Notes: a model not told the origin generated them from the letters alone. 64,000 nt of DNA from Erythrobacter sp. SD-21 (GCF_000181515.1 NZ_ABCG01000008.1:1-64000), one strand, 5' to 3'. Positions 1 through 9,161 are shown, counted from the first letter of the stretch. Translations and numbers: made by a program.

Positions 1-1338
1 CTAAGGGGCGGGCATCAGGTCCAGCGCCGCGCTCGCCAGCGCTTCGGCCCCGGTCTTCACCACGGCTTCGGCATCGGGCGCCCAGAATGGCGAATGAAGC
101 GAAGGCAGCGGCTTGCCCTCTTCCTTGAGCGCCTTGAGCATGGGCGCGGGCGTGCCGCTGATCCAGAAGATCATGCTCTTCACATCTTCAGGCGCGGCGC
201 GGCGGAACTGGCTGAAATCCTCGCCCCCCATCACTGCCGGCCATTGCATGACGCGCGCCTCGCCGAACCGCTCGCGGAAACCGGCGGCGAGCTGCTCGCT
301 GAAGTCGGGATCGTTGAAGGTCGAGGGCGTATAGGGCTCTTCCACCGTCACCACGGGATAGAGCTCTTCCGGCAGGCCCGCGGTGATCGCCTCCCCCCGT
401 GCCACGCGGCGGATCCCGTCGAGCAGCAGCTTGCGGCTCTCGTCCGAATAGCTGCGTACCGTAAGCTGCAGCTTGGCCTCGTCCGAGATGATGTTGTGCT
501 TGGCACCGGCGTGGAAACTGCCGACCGTGATCACGGCCGGATCGAGCGGTGAGGAATTGCGGCTGACAATCGTCTGCAGCTTCATCACGATCGCGCTGGC
601 GAGCACGACCGGGTCCCTGGTGGTGTGCGGATAGGCCCCGTGGCCGCCCACGCCCTTCACCAGGATATCGACGCTGTCGACATTGGCCAGCGCATAGCCC
701 GGCGTGAAGCCGATCGTCCCCGCCGGCGCGGGCGCGGCGGCATCGTGGAAAGCGATGGCGTAGTCGGGCTTGGGGAAGCGGGTGTAGAGGCCGTCCTCCA
801 GCATGGCGAGCGCGCCAAGCCCCAGCTCCTCCGCCGGTTGCAGGATCATTACCAGCGTGCCCTGCCACTCATCCTTGCGCTCGGCCAGGAGCTGCGCTGC
901 ACCGATGAAGCCCGCCATATGCGTATCGTGCCCGCAGGCGTGCATTACGCCCGTGGTGACGCCGCTGGCCGGAGTCGCCGTTTCCTTGCTCGCATAGGGC
1001 AAGCCGGTCTGTTCGATCACAGGCAGCCCGTCCATGTCGGCGCGCAGCAGCACGGTCGGCCCCTCGCCGTTCTTCATCACCGAGACCACGCCGGTCTGCC
1101 CGACCCCCTCGGTCACTTCGAAGCCGAGCGCGCGCATCCGCGCGGCAAGCTTGGCGGCGGTCTTGTGCTCTTCGAAGCTGAGTTCGGGATGGGCGTGGAG
1201 ATCGCGGTAGAGCTCCATCAGGCCCGGCATGTCCTCTTCGAGGCTGGCGCGCAGATCGTTGGCCGAGGCGGGCGCGGCGAAGGCCGAAGCGGCGAGCGCG
1301 CAGGCGGTGAGGACAAATGTAGGACGCAGGTTGGACAT
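1..1338 (-). CDS. Exported M20-family amidohydrolase
   Basis: This is a metal-dependent amidohydrolase or peptidase of the M20 (hippurate hydrolase / N-acyl-amino-acid hydrolase) type, 445 residues. Residues 1-26 form a signal peptide (hydrophobic TACALAASAFAA, then PASA before NDL), so the enzyme is probably periplasmic. Metal-site motifs are visible: HACGHDTH at residues 133-140 and QPAEE at 167-171; a lid-domain region and an MGGEDFS motif follow. The ATG at 1338 was chosen because the signal peptide begins there, although the frame stays open 13 codons further. The stop is TAG at the first bases of the window, so the gene is complete. The substrate cannot be told from the sequence. Confidence 0.9.
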   Translation of the reverse strand: MSNLRPTFVLTACALAASAFAAPASANDLRASLEEDMPGLMELYRDLHAHPELSFEEHKTAAKLAARMRALGFEVTEGVGQTGVVSVMKNGEGPTVLLRADMDGLPVIEQTGLPYASKETATPASGVTTGVMHACGHDTHMAGFIGAAQLLAERKDEWQGTLVMILQPAEELGLGALAMLEDGLYTRFPKPDYAIAFHDAAAPAPAGTIGFTPGYALANVDSVDILVKGVGGHGAYPHTTRDPVVLASAIVMKLQTIVSRNSSPLDPAVITVGSFHAGAKHNIISDEAKLQLTVRSYSDESRKLLLDGIRRVARGEAITAGLPEELYPVVTVEEPYTPSTFNDPDFSEQLAAGFRERFGEARVMQWPAVMGGEDFSQFRRAAPEDVKSMIFWISGTPAPMLKALKEEGKPLPSLHSPFWAPDAEAVVKTGAEALASAALDLMPAP

Positions 1339-1462
1339 CGGCTCGGGTTCCCCTTCAGGATGGAACAGGTGGAACACGGTCCTGGCGGGAAATTCCCCCG
1401 CCGGTCCCGGCCCCGTGATTATCCCGCGAGACTGGCAGAGCCGGGCGGGTTAGGAAAGCGCC

Positions 1463-3262
1463 TTACAACTGGTAGGTCAGCACCAGCCCGACGGACAGCG
1501 CGGTGACCATTATCGCCACCAGCGGCACGCCGGTCTTCACGTAATCGCCGAAATCGTAGCTGCCTTCGGCCATGATCAGCATGTTGGTCTGGTAGGCGAT
1601 GGGCGTTGCGTAGCTGAGGTTGCAGCCGAACAGCACGGCCAGCACCAGCGGCTCGGGCGGCAGGCCCAGCTGGGCCGCAATGGCAAAGGCGATGGGCGTG
1701 CCCACCGTGGCCGCCGTGGCGTTGGAGGCAAAATTGGTGAGGAAGGTCACGAAGACCATGATCGCGGCCAGCACCAGTGCGGGCGAGAGATACTGGAGGC
1801 CGTAGGACAACACTTCCCCGAGCCAGCCCGCCGCCCCGCTTTCGAGGATGATCCGCCCAATGGCGATGCTGGCGGCAACCAGCACGATCACCTGCGCCGA
1901 CAAGGCCCGGCCCACGCGGTCGAACTTCACGCATCCGGTCAGGAACATCAGGATCGCGCCCGCCAGCGCGGCGATGGCGATGGGCACGAGACCGAAGGAT
2001 GCAAGCGCCACCGAGCCCGCCATGATGGTAGCGGCCAGCACGGCCTTCGACCGTCGGGGAAGCTCGCGCCGCCCTTCCAGCTGGAGCAGGCTGTCGGCAC
2101 TTGCAAAAGCTTCCAGATCATCGGACAGGCCCATGACCAGCAGCACGTCGCCTTCGCGGATGCGAATGTCGCCGACATCGCTGAATTCGTCCTTCTGACC
2201 GATCAGCGTATCGGGCCGGTGGATGCCCACGACCGCTACACCGTAAAGGTCGGCGATGCCCGAGGTCGGCAAGGTGCGGCTGTTGAGGCGGCTGTCGGCG
2301 GTGACGGTCATTTCCACCACCTGGATGTCCTCGCCGCTTTCGTCATGCTTGCGCTTGATGCGTTCGAGCACCCAGCTGGGCGCCGCCTCGCCGCGCATGA
2401 CGGCAATCGCTTCCTCGATGGCCTCGTGCGTCCCCGAGACCTTGATCCGCTGGCCTGGGCGGAAGAGGCCTGGCTTCATGTCATGGAACTCGATCCCTGC
2501 CGGAAGTCGCGAGGCGATCTGCGACAATTCGCGCCCGTTGAGGAGGCTGTTCTCGGTGACGCGCAGGCGCGTGTAGAAGCGCCGCATTTCGTGTGTCTGC
2601 TCGATCCGGTTGTCCTCGAGCATCTTGGGCATGACCAGCCAGAGGTAGGGCAGTGCCACTAGTCCGGCGGCGAGCACGATGGGGGTGTAATGGAACACGC
2701 TCATCATCGGCATGCCGAGATCGACCGCGATGGAGACGACGAGGATATTGGTCGAAGTGCCGATGGTCGTCGCAAGGCCACCAATCAGCGAGGCTGCGTT
2801 GAGCGGCATCAGCGTCTTCGATGCCGGCATGGCGCCGCGCGCAGCCAGCGTCACGAAGATCGGGATCAGCAGCACCAGAACCGGGGTGTTGTTGACGAAC
2901 ATCGACAGCACGAAAGCCAGTATCAGCGACACAAGGAGGCCGATCTGGAGGTTGAACTTGAAAATCCGCTCCAGCACGCGTGCCGCCGGTTCGAGCGCGC
3001 CAGTGACGATCAGCCCCCGCCCGAGGATCATCAGCGCGCAGATGGTGATAAGGGCGTAATGGCCGAAGCCGCCAAAGGCGATGGCAAGGCCATCGGTCGG
3101 CGACTGGCCTTCGAGCGGAAAGAAATAGAGCCCCACTGCGATCACCGCGATAGTCAGCAGCGAGACGATCTCGATGGACATGCGCCCGCGCGCAAAAGCG
3201 ATGAACATCGCCACGGTCAAGACCATGGCGGCTATCGCGTGGTAGGACGGCATCCCGATCAT
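1463..3262 (-). CDS. SLC13-family permease with two TrkA-C domains
   Basis: This inner-membrane transporter of the SLC13/DASS (CitT-like) type has 599 residues. Hydrophobic segments cover about residues 1-210 and 405-599. The middle carries two RCK_C/TrkA-C-like regions, about 230-290 and 310-395, the usual arrangement of bacterial SLC13 permeases with a cytosolic regulatory insert. The conserved SNAT-like region appears as FVNNTPVLVLLIPIF in the first half and NFASNATAATVGTP in the second. Family members carry dicarboxylates, sulfate or other anions with sodium; the substrate here is unknown. A second ATG lies 9 bases downstream of the chosen start. It is separated from the M20 hydrolase by about 120 bases on the same strand. 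Confidence 0.85.
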   Translation of the reverse strand: MIGMPSYHAIAAMVLTVAMFIAFARGRMSIEIVSLLTIAVIAVGLYFFPLEGQSPTDGLAIAFGGFGHYALITICALMILGRGLIVTGALEPAARVLERIFKFNLQIGLLVSLILAFVLSMFVNNTPVLVLLIPIFVTLAARGAMPASKTLMPLNAASLIGGLATTIGTSTNILVVSIAVDLGMPMMSVFHYTPIVLAAGLVALPYLWLVMPKMLEDNRIEQTHEMRRFYTRLRVTENSLLNGRELSQIASRLPAGIEFHDMKPGLFRPGQRIKVSGTHEAIEEAIAVMRGEAAPSWVLERIKRKHDESGEDIQVVEMTVTADSRLNSRTLPTSGIADLYGVAVVGIHRPDTLIGQKDEFSDVGDIRIREGDVLLVMGLSDDLEAFASADSLLQLEGRRELPRRSKAVLAATIMAGSVALASFGLVPIAIAALAGAILMFLTGCVKFDRVGRALSAQVIVLVAASIAIGRIILESGAAGWLGEVLSYGLQYLSPALVLAAIMVFVTFLTNFASNATAATVGTPIAFAIAAQLGLPPEPLVLAVLFGCNLSYATPIAYQTNMLIMAEGSYDFGDYVKTGVPLVAIMVTALSVGLVLTYQL

Positions 3263-3316
3263 GCGGGATGATGAATTCCATCCCTGCCCTTCAATATCAA
3301 GCGCTTTTGCGCGCGG

Positions 3317-3898
3317 TCACTCCGATCGGGCCAGCAGGAGGGCTGCCAACAAGGCGGTGACGGCGGTCCCGGATGCGCCCGCGACGAAGGTCCAGCTTTC
3401 GGCGTCGACCATGGCGAGAAGCGACAGGGGAAGCGAAACTATACCGGCAAGTGCGACAAGTCCGCCAAGCGCCTTCGCCAACCCGCTACCGGCCTTGAGC
3501 GCGCCGGCGCCGAGCAGGATCGCCGCTCCACCGAGCAGGAATTTCGCGAGGAAATAGAAGAAGAAGGCACCGGCAAGCACGGCTGCGAAAAGCTGCGGCA
3601 CGGCCTCGCCCGCCTCCATCGCCGGTCCGAACATGGAAAGACCCATGGCGACCTGTATCGTGTTGAGCGTCCCTGCGAGCGCGATGGTCGCCCAGATTGG
3701 GGCTTGCTGCGGTCGGCGCGCGGCCAGAGACAGGGCGAGCACGGTGGATATGGCAAAGGCGAAAAGCTCGGTGAACCAGGTCAGCGGGCGCAGCATCTCG
3801 TTTTCCGAGCCCGAGACGACGGCGGTGTAGAAGATCTGGCTGGCAACCGTCAGCAGCAGCAGGGCGGCAAGCCCCCGGATCAGGCGGCGGTCGGTCAT
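3317..3898 (-). CDS. Hypothetical multi-pass membrane protein
   Basis: This 193-residue protein is almost entirely hydrophobic, with roughly five to six membrane segments beginning at residue 8 (LIRGLAALLLLTVASQIFY). Small residues (G, A, L) dominate and no catalytic motif is visible. I do not recognise the family with certainty. It may belong to the broad group of small uncharacterised membrane proteins of Sphingomonadales. It lies 54 bases upstream of the SLC13 permease gene on the same strand and could be co-transcribed with it. Confidence 0.7.
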   Translation of the reverse strand: MTDRRLIRGLAALLLLTVASQIFYTAVVSGSENEMLRPLTWFTELFAFAISTVLALSLAARRPQQAPIWATIALAGTLNTIQVAMGLSMFGPAMEAGEAVPQLFAAVLAGAFFFYFLAKFLLGGAAILLGAGALKAGSGLAKALGGLVALAGIVSLPLSLLAMVDAESWTFVAGASGTAVTALLAALLLARSE

Positions 3899-3996
3899 GG
3901 TCGGTCCTTTGCTAAGCGTGGGCGCTGGATGCGCCCTCGGGTCTCCTTTCGCGGCGGTTCGCGAAAGGTTACATGGAACCCGACTATCTCAAAGGC

Positions 3997-4081
3997 TGGT
4001 ACCCCCGGCCGGACTCGAACCGGCACTTCGTAAGAAACTCGATTTTGAGTCGAGCGCGTCTACCAATTCCGCCACGGAGGC
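3997..4081 (-). tRNA. tRNA-Leu (anticodon CAA)
   Basis: The minus strand folds as a class II tRNA of 85 bases with an encoded CCA end. The acceptor stem pairs GCCTCCG with CGGGGGT (G1-U72, as in E. coli tRNA-Leu UAA), the anticodon stem is CTCGA/TCGAG around loop CTCAAAA (anticodon CAA), and a long variable arm precedes the T arm GCCGGTTCGAGTCCGGC. Confidence 0.95.
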
Positions 4082-4088
4082 CCATGTG

Positions 4089-4111
4089 GAGCGCGGGGCT
4101 TAGCCGCGCTC
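4089..4111 (-). promoter_or_regulatory. Hairpin between suhB-like gene and tRNA-Leu, possible promoter
   Basis: An 8-bp perfect stem (GAGCGCGG / CCGCGCTC, 7-base loop) lies between the stop of the IMPase gene and tRNA-Leu. No T-tract follows it on the minus strand, so it is a poor rho-independent terminator. A sigma70-like pair on the same strand, TTGAAG (4125-4120) and TAAGCC (4102-4097) with 17 bases between, overlaps it. Either reading is tentative. Confidence 0.4.
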
Positions 4112-4121
4112 CGGTAATGCT

Positions 4122-4943
4122 TCAAGCCTTCAGAGCGCCGGCGAGAATCTTGTGCAGGCGCGAGTGCAGCTGATCGTTGGCGGCCAGAACCTGCTTGGAA
4201 TGGATCGGCTGCGAGCGACCGCGGAAGTCCGACACGAAACCGCCCGCCTCGCGCACGATCAGGCACCCTGCGGCTGTGTCCCAGTCGCTCAGGCCGCTTT
4301 CCCAGAAGCCGTCATAACGCCCGGCCGCGAGCCAGGCGAGATCGAGCGAAGCTGCTCCGAAACGGCGGATGCCCGCCACATTGGGGCCGATGGCGTTGAA
4401 GATTTTCGACCATTCGGCAAAATCGCCATGGCCCGCGAAGGGGATGCCGGTCGCGATCAACGCTTCGGACGGGCTGCGGCGCGATGAGACACGCAAGCGC
4501 GCATCGTGGAGCCATGCGCCACGGGTCTTTTCGGCCCAGAAGGTTTCGTCGGTGGTTGGATTATAAACTACACCGGCAGTCACATCGCCCCACTCGTCGC
4601 TGCCGAGCTTGCGCTCCTGCACCGCGATGCTGATCGCGTAATGCGGGATGCCGTGCAGGAAATTGCTGGTGCCGTCGAGCGGATCGACGATCCAGCGCGG
4701 GGCGCCTTCTGCGCCTTCGATCGTGCCGGCCTCTTCCATCTCGAAGCCCCAGTCGGGGCGCGCGGCGAGAAGTTCATCATAGATCGTGCGCTCGGCGCGA
4801 AGGTCGGCCTTCGACACGAAGTCGGCGGGGCCCTTGCGGCTTGCCTGCAGGTGTTCGATCTCGCCGAAGTCGCGGCGCAGGCGGCCACCCGCCTTGCGCG
4901 CGGCCTTCTCCATCACGCGGATCAGTCCGGAAATTGCGGCCAT
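4122..4943 (-). CDS. suhB: Inositol monophosphatase family protein
   Basis: This 273-residue member of the inositol-monophosphatase superfamily is a magnesium-dependent sugar or inositol phosphate phosphatase. The metal-binding signature WIVDPLDGTSNF is at residues 84-95 (D87, D90), with the upstream acidic pair E70/E71 and the C-terminal motif WDTAAG. Length is normal for the family. In many proteobacteria this protein (SuhB) also has a role in ribosomal RNA transcription, which cannot be judged here. The next upstream gene on the same strand encodes a 117-residue conserved protein whose stop is 9 bases before this start, so the two are probably co-transcribed together with efp. Confidence 0.88.
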   Translation of the reverse strand: MAAISGLIRVMEKAARKAGGRLRRDFGEIEHLQASRKGPADFVSKADLRAERTIYDELLAARPDWGFEMEEAGTIEGAEGAPRWIVDPLDGTSNFLHGIPHYAISIAVQERKLGSDEWGDVTAGVVYNPTTDETFWAEKTRGAWLHDARLRVSSRRSPSEALIATGIPFAGHGDFAEWSKIFNAIGPNVAGIRRFGAASLDLAWLAAGRYDGFWESGLSDWDTAAGCLIVREAGGFVSDFRGRSQPIHSKQVLAANDQLHSRLHKILAGALKA

Positions 4944-4952
4944 TGTGCTCTC

Positions 4953-5306
4953 TTATTCGGTGAGGACGCGGATCGAACGGGCGGCGAGGTGGATGTCACC
5001 CCACTCGCATTCCATGTCGAACTTCGTGCCCTCGATATTGAACTTCTGGATGGCGAAACGGCGCTGGATGCCATCCTTGTCGGTCTCGCGGCGGTCGAGC
5101 TGCAGCTTGCTGATACCTGCAAACTTGAGGAGGCCGGGGTGCCAGCAGCATTCCTCGTCCTCGCCCGGCTCCTCGTAATCGGGATGCTGGGGTTCGAGGC
5201 AGAAATCCATCTCCAGCGTTAGTTCGTCATCGTTGATGATGACGGCACGCAGAGTGCTCTTCTCGATGTCGATATGATCGAAACGGCTGGCGATGGATTT
5301 GCCCAT
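4953..5306 (-). CDS. Conserved hypothetical protein
   Basis: This 117-residue soluble, acidic protein lies between efp and the IMPase gene on the same strand with gaps of 12 and 9 bases, so it is almost certainly part of that operon. It has no signal peptide or membrane segment. A notable local sequence is HPDYEEPGEDEECCWHP (about residues 41-57), with two adjacent Cys. The rest alternates charged and hydrophobic residues in a way that suggests beta strands. I do not recognise a named family. Confidence 0.75.
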   Translation of the reverse strand: MGKSIASRFDHIDIEKSTLRAVIINDDELTLEMDFCLEPQHPDYEEPGEDEECCWHPGLLKFAGISKLQLDRRETDKDGIQRRFAIQKFNIEGTKFDMECEWGDIHLAARSIRVLTE

Positions 5307-5318
5307 GGACGCGACTCC

Positions 5319-5882
5319 CTAATTGGCCTTACCGACGTAGCTCTGCTCGTACACGTCGACCACGATCCGCGTGCCGCTTTCGATATGCGGCGGGACCATG
5401 ATGCGCACGCCGTTGTCGAGCACGGCGGGCTTGTAGCTGGAAGAAGCGGTCTGGCCCTTCACCACGGCGTCGGCCTCGACGATTTCGGCTTCGATCTGCT
5501 GCGGCAGTTCGACCGAGATGGGCTTTTCTTCCCACAGTTCCAGCTTCACCTGCATGCCGTCCTGCAGGAACGGCCGGGCATCGCCCAGGAGGTCGGACGG
5601 GAGCGTGATCTGTTCATAGGTCGACTGGTCCATGAAGACGAGCATATCGCCGTCCTCGTAGAGGAACTGGTAATCCTGCGTATCGAGACGCACCTTTTCG
5701 ACCGTGTCGGCGCTGCGGAAGCGCACGTTGGTCTTGCGGCCATCCTGCAGGTTCTTCATCTCGACCTGCATGTAGGCGCCGCCCTTGCCGGGCTGGGTGT
5801 GCTGAATCTTGGCGACTTTCCAGATTCCGCCTTCGTATTCGATGATGTTGCCCGGACGAATGTCCACGCCGCTGATCTTCAT
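5319..5882 (-). CDS. efp: Elongation factor P
   Basis: EF-P is the translation factor that relieves ribosome stalling at polyproline stretches. It has 187 residues, the usual length, starting [12 protein letters not shown] and ending SYVGKAN. The N-terminal KOW-like domain carries the tip-loop PGKGGAY with K33 at the position modified in EpmA-containing bacteria; no modification enzyme is encoded in this window. The ATG at 5882 was chosen over an in-frame start 29 codons upstream because family members begin at MKI. The gene heads a probable operon with the 117-residue protein and the IMPase. Confidence 0.96.
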   Translation of the reverse strand: MKISGVDIRPGNIIEYEGGIWKVAKIQHTQPGKGGAYMQVEMKNLQDGRKTNVRFRSADTVEKVRLDTQDYQFLYEDGDMLVFMDQSTYEQITLPSDLLGDARPFLQDGMQVKLELWEEKPISVELPQQIEAEIVEADAVVKGQTASSSYKPAVLDNGVRIMVPPHIESGTRIVVDVYEQSYVGKAN

Positions 5883-6024
5883 GGGAGTTTGCCTCGATGT
5901 GAAAGAGCGCCGCCCGGCATCGGACGGTCGTGTGGAGCGCGCCTTACAGCCAAGCGGTGCCAACGGCAAGGCGGTGGAAATTTTGGCGCGAATTCCCTAT
6001 ATGGAATGACCGGAGGGTATTGAT

Positions 6025-6387
6025 TTGAAACCGCTTGGCTACACCATCCTTGCCGCCGCGGCGCTCGCCGCGACGCCGTCGCTCGCCCAGGGCCGTCTCG
6101 GCCTGTTGCAGCAGGGCGAATATGTCTGCGCGCTGCCCGGCACCGCCGATGGCGCGGCGTGGAACGAGGTCGAGGGCCACGGCTTCTCGATCACCGGCGC
6201 GTCCAGCTACAAGACCGACAAGGGTTCGGGCACCTATCTCTATGAAGGCCGCCGCGTCACCTTTACGCGCGGTCCGCTCAAGGGCCATACGATGATGCGC
6301 GTCTCGTCCGGCCTGCTCCAGGAGCTGGGGCGCGACGGGAAGCTCGGCCGCCTGCGCTGCCACCGTGCAGGGCCGGTCCGCGACTAG
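6025..6387 (+). CDS. Small exported hypothetical protein
   Basis: This 120-residue protein has a clear signal peptide (residues 1-21, MKPLGYTILAAAALAATPSLA, before QGR), so it should be periplasmic or membrane-attached by another means. The start is TTG at 6025, supported by a GGAGG eight bases upstream; the ATG at 6001 in the same frame meets a stop at once. The mature part contains two Cys (in YVCALPG and LRCHRAG) that could form a disulfide. No named family is recognised. It is transcribed divergently from efp across a 142-base gap. Confidence 0.75.
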   Translation: MKPLGYTILAAAALAATPSLAQGRLGLLQQGEYVCALPGTADGAAWNEVEGHGFSITGASSYKTDKGSGTYLYEGRRVTFTRGPLKGHTMMRVSSGLLQELGRDGKLGRLRCHRAGPVRD

Positions 6388-6399
6388 ACCCTTTTGCGC

Positions 6400-7101
6400 C
6401 TATCGCCCGCTGAGCAGCGGGTAGGGATTGACCGCGTTCGCAGGCTCCCACCATGCCGCATCGGGTGTAGTCTGCAATATCGCAAAATGAAGGTGCGGCG
6501 CGTCGGGCGAGGCGTTTCCGCTCGATCCGACCGTCCCCAGACGCTGGCCGCGACGGATCTTCTGGCCTTCGCTCAATCCCGGCGCATATTCGTCCAGATG
6601 GGCATAGTAATGGACCGTCCGACCATCGTCCGAGCGTATGTAAATCGTCTGCCCGCCAGCATCCGATTGGAAGAGCTTTTCAATGGTTCCGGCTGCGGCT
6701 GCGATGACGCTGGTCCCGCGTGGTGCCATGATATCGATCGCTTCATGTAACCGCCGACCGCCTCCGCGCGAGTCGGTGTAAGTGTCCGACAGTTCGCCCG
6801 GACGGACGTTAAGCACAGGTATCATGAGATTTCCGACCTTGTCTTCATCGACCGGCTGAGCGAATTGCGTATCAAGCGCTTCCGCGTTGCGCGCTTCGTC
6901 GGAAACCGGTGTTTCTGTGCCCGGCTCGGCAGGGCCGGTACTTGTCGGCGCCGGACTGGGCGCTGCCTCGGCGGGACGCGTCGAGGCTCTTTGTCCCTCG
7001 CCGGTCGCGTTCTCGATAAGGCTTCCGCCGGCCACGATCCAGATTGCGCTGGTGATCGTGGCCGTGATGACGATGGTGAGCAGTCTGTCTACGAAACCCA
7101 T
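6400..7101 (-). CDS. M23 (LytM-type) peptidoglycan endopeptidase-like protein
   Basis: This 233-residue protein has one N-terminal membrane anchor (about residues 7-27), a Pro/Ala/Ser/Thr-rich linker (about 35-65) and a C-terminal M23 domain. The zinc motif HEAID gives H119 and D123, YAHL gives H168 and HLHF gives H203 and H205, so all active-site residues appear present. M23 enzymes cleave cross-links in peptidoglycan or act as activators of amidases. It lies 17 bases downstream of the L,D-transpeptidase gene on the same strand, which fits a joint role in cell-wall remodelling. Confidence 0.88.
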   Translation of the reverse strand: MGFVDRLLTIVITATITSAIWIVAGGSLIENATGEGQRASTRPAEAAPSPAPTSTGPAEPGTETPVSDEARNAEALDTQFAQPVDEDKVGNLMIPVLNVRPGELSDTYTDSRGGGRRLHEAIDIMAPRGTSVIAAAAGTIEKLFQSDAGGQTIYIRSDDGRTVHYYAHLDEYAPGLSEGQKIRRGQRLGTVGSSGNASPDAPHLHFAILQTTPDAAWWEPANAVNPYPLLSGR

Positions 7102-7118
7102 ATCCCTCCCCTAGCCGC

Positions 7119-8393
7119 TCAGGCCTCGAAAATCACCTGCGTGGACTGAGAGACCATCCGCGCCAACCGCGCAGCGTCCCAATTCGTCAAACGCACGCAA
7201 CCATGGCTCTGAGCGCGACCGATAGTCTGCGGCTCTGGCGTGCCGTGGATACCATAGTGCTCCTTGGATAAGTCGATCCAGACTACGCCGACGGGACCAT
7301 TGGGGCCCGGCGGCAGGGTATAGCTTTCCCCTTCGGCATCGTCGTCCCCCTCGAGCACGCGCGGATCATAGTCGAATGGCGGGTTTTGCGCGATCCCGAG
7401 AATGTCCCATTCGCCGATGGGCAAGGGGAACTCGCTGGAACCGGAACTCACCGTGAACAGCGCCACGAGCTTGTCGTCCTGATAGGCGCGCAGCGTATCT
7501 TCCGATTTGCTCACAACTATGCGGTCGACTTGGGGCTGATCGCTGCCGACCCCGAGGCTGGCAAGCGTCTGCTGCCAGCCGCGATCCTCGATCGAGCCCT
7601 TCTCGATCCGGTCCGCGCCGATATTGGGCACGCGAATCTGCTGTCCGGCAGTAAAATAACTGTCGCCGGAGGTTTCGCTGTCGGCCTGATCGGAAGTCGC
7701 ACTCGAGGTTGGCGTCGGCGCAGCTGAAGAGCCTGTTGGGCCGCTGGACGTCGAATTCGAAGTCGAGTTGGCAGCCTCCATTCCCGCAGGGCGACCATTA
7801 GGATTGAGCCGTTTCAACACATCCACGGTCGTATGGAAACGCTCGGCCAGTCGCTCGTCGAGCGATTTGTAGCCCATCCGCTCCAGTTCGGCCTTCGCGC
7901 TCGTTTTCTCGGGCATGTCGACATACTCGGCATCCGACCAGCTGGCCGGTATCGTCACGACGCGCGTCGCAGGGATCGAATCCCAGTCGCTGAGCGCAGT
8001 CTTGGTCGCCTCGTCCAGCTCGCCGGTGACTTCGAGATCGTTGGCTTCCTGAAACCCGTTGAGCGCGTTCTCGGTGCTCATGCCCATTTTGCCGTCGATC
8101 ACGCCGGGGCCGAAACCGATCCGGTCGAGCACGACTTGCGCCTGCATGACCGGGCGCTCTTCGCTGTCGGGAATGGCCGCATCCTCGTTCGCGACGCTGT
8201 CGCCCATGCCATTGGCATCATCGTTGGATGCCATGGAATCGGCGAGGTTGTTCTCGTCATAGGTCTCGTAGCCGTAGTCGTCGGACGGCTGGGCCTGCGC
8301 GGTGGTGTCGGCCTCGGTGTCTTCTTCGGCTCCGTTCATCCCGCAAGCGGCAAGGGCGAGCGAAGACACGGCGGCGAATAAAAGGTTACGCAT
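7119..8393 (-). CDS. L,D-transpeptidase (YkuD) lipoprotein with PG-binding domain
   Basis: This 424-residue putative lipoprotein starts MRNLLFAAVSSLALAACGM, with lipobox LAAC and Cys at residue 17. An acidic, low-complexity stretch follows. Next come a peptidoglycan-binding-like repeat (VMQAQVVLDRIGFGPGVIDG), a Ser/Thr-rich linker and a C-terminal YkuD catalytic domain with HGTPEPQ and the catalytic SHGCVRLTNWD. L,D-transpeptidases form 3-3 cross-links or attach proteins to peptidoglycan. The start was placed at the lipoprotein signal; the frame is open 28 codons further upstream. The 3' end of thiE is just upstream on the same strand. A paralogue with the same layout is at 47099-48139. Confidence 0.9.
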   Translation of the reverse strand: MRNLLFAAVSSLALAACGMNGAEEDTEADTTAQAQPSDDYGYETYDENNLADSMASNDDANGMGDSVANEDAAIPDSEERPVMQAQVVLDRIGFGPGVIDGKMGMSTENALNGFQEANDLEVTGELDEATKTALSDWDSIPATRVVTIPASWSDAEYVDMPEKTSAKAELERMGYKSLDERLAERFHTTVDVLKRLNPNGRPAGMEAANSTSNSTSSGPTGSSAAPTPTSSATSDQADSETSGDSYFTAGQQIRVPNIGADRIEKGSIEDRGWQQTLASLGVGSDQPQVDRIVVSKSEDTLRAYQDDKLVALFTVSSGSSEFPLPIGEWDILGIAQNPPFDYDPRVLEGDDDAEGESYTLPPGPNGPVGVVWIDLSKEHYGIHGTPEPQTIGRAQSHGCVRLTNWDAARLARMVSQSTQVIFEA

Positions 8394-8451
8394 GGGGACC
8401 TCTCTTGAATACAATCGGGGAAGGCGACCCGCCCCGTTCAGGAAAGATAAC

Positions 8452-9084
8452 TCACGTCCGCGCGATTTGCTCCGCAAAGCCTTTAACCGCGGCTACTTCG
8501 TCGCCCGACCAGACCGCGCCCGATACGGCAAGGAAGTCCGCTCCCGCCTCGATCAGCGGGCGGGAATTTGCAGGCGTGATACCGCCGATGGCGACCGAGG
8601 GGATTTCCACCAGTCCGTGCCACCATGCGAGGATATCGGTATCCGCGCGGTGTTCGCTGTCCTTGGTCTCGCTGGGGAAGAAAGCACCGAAAGCGACATA
8701 GTCCGCCCCCGCCTCGCCCGCTTCCAGAGCAAGGTGGCGCGAGGCGTGGCAGGTAACACCGATCTGCGCCTCGCGGCCCAGTTCCTCGCGCGCCTCGCGC
8801 ACGTCGCCGTCCTTCTGGCCAAGGTGCACGCCGTCGGCCTTGAGCCGCTTGGCGAGCGCGATGGAATCGTTGACGATAAAGGCCACCTCATGCGCGGCGC
8901 AGATTGCCTGAAGCGGCTCGGCAAGCGCCGCCGCTTCGTGCTGGTCAATACCTTTCACGCGGAACTGGAAGGCGGTGACGAGGCCCTTGCCGGCCTCCAG
9001 CGCCCGTTCGAGCCGCTGCGGGAAATCGCCCGACACGTCGAGCGGCGAGATCAGGTAGAGCTGGGTGGAAATGTTTTCGTCCAT
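8452..9084 (-). CDS. thiE: Thiamine-phosphate synthase
   Basis: ThiE joins HMP-pyrophosphate and HET-phosphate to give thiamine phosphate. This 210-residue protein has the TIM-barrel features of the family: QFRVK near residue 41, FIVND near 70 (pyrophosphate-site Asn/Asp), the DGVHLGQKD motif near 84-92, ADYVAFGAFFPSETK in the middle, and the phosphate-binding VAIGGITPANS near the end. No other thiamine genes are nearby, and the 77 bases upstream are too short to hold a TPP riboswitch. Confidence 0.92.
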   Translation of the reverse strand: MDENISTQLYLISPLDVSGDFPQRLERALEAGKGLVTAFQFRVKGIDQHEAAALAEPLQAICAAHEVAFIVNDSIALAKRLKADGVHLGQKDGDVREAREELGREAQIGVTCHASRHLALEAGEAGADYVAFGAFFPSETKDSEHRADTDILAWWHGLVEIPSVAIGGITPANSRPLIEAGADFLAVSGAVWSGDEVAAVKGFAEQIART

Positions 9085-9161
9085 GCGCGCCCTCTATCGC
9101 GGCTCACACGGTTCGTCACGCGTTCAGCCATGCGAAAGCGCGCCGGGCGTCTAGCGACGAC

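Noticed and set aside
625-1506. Long plus-strand ORF opposite the M20 hydrolase gene
   Set aside because: High GC gives long open frames opposite real genes. The opposite strand has a signal peptide and metal motifs; this one has none.
9085-9161. TPP riboswitch upstream of thiE
   Set aside because: The gap is 77 bases and shows no conserved CTGAGA or THI-box elements.
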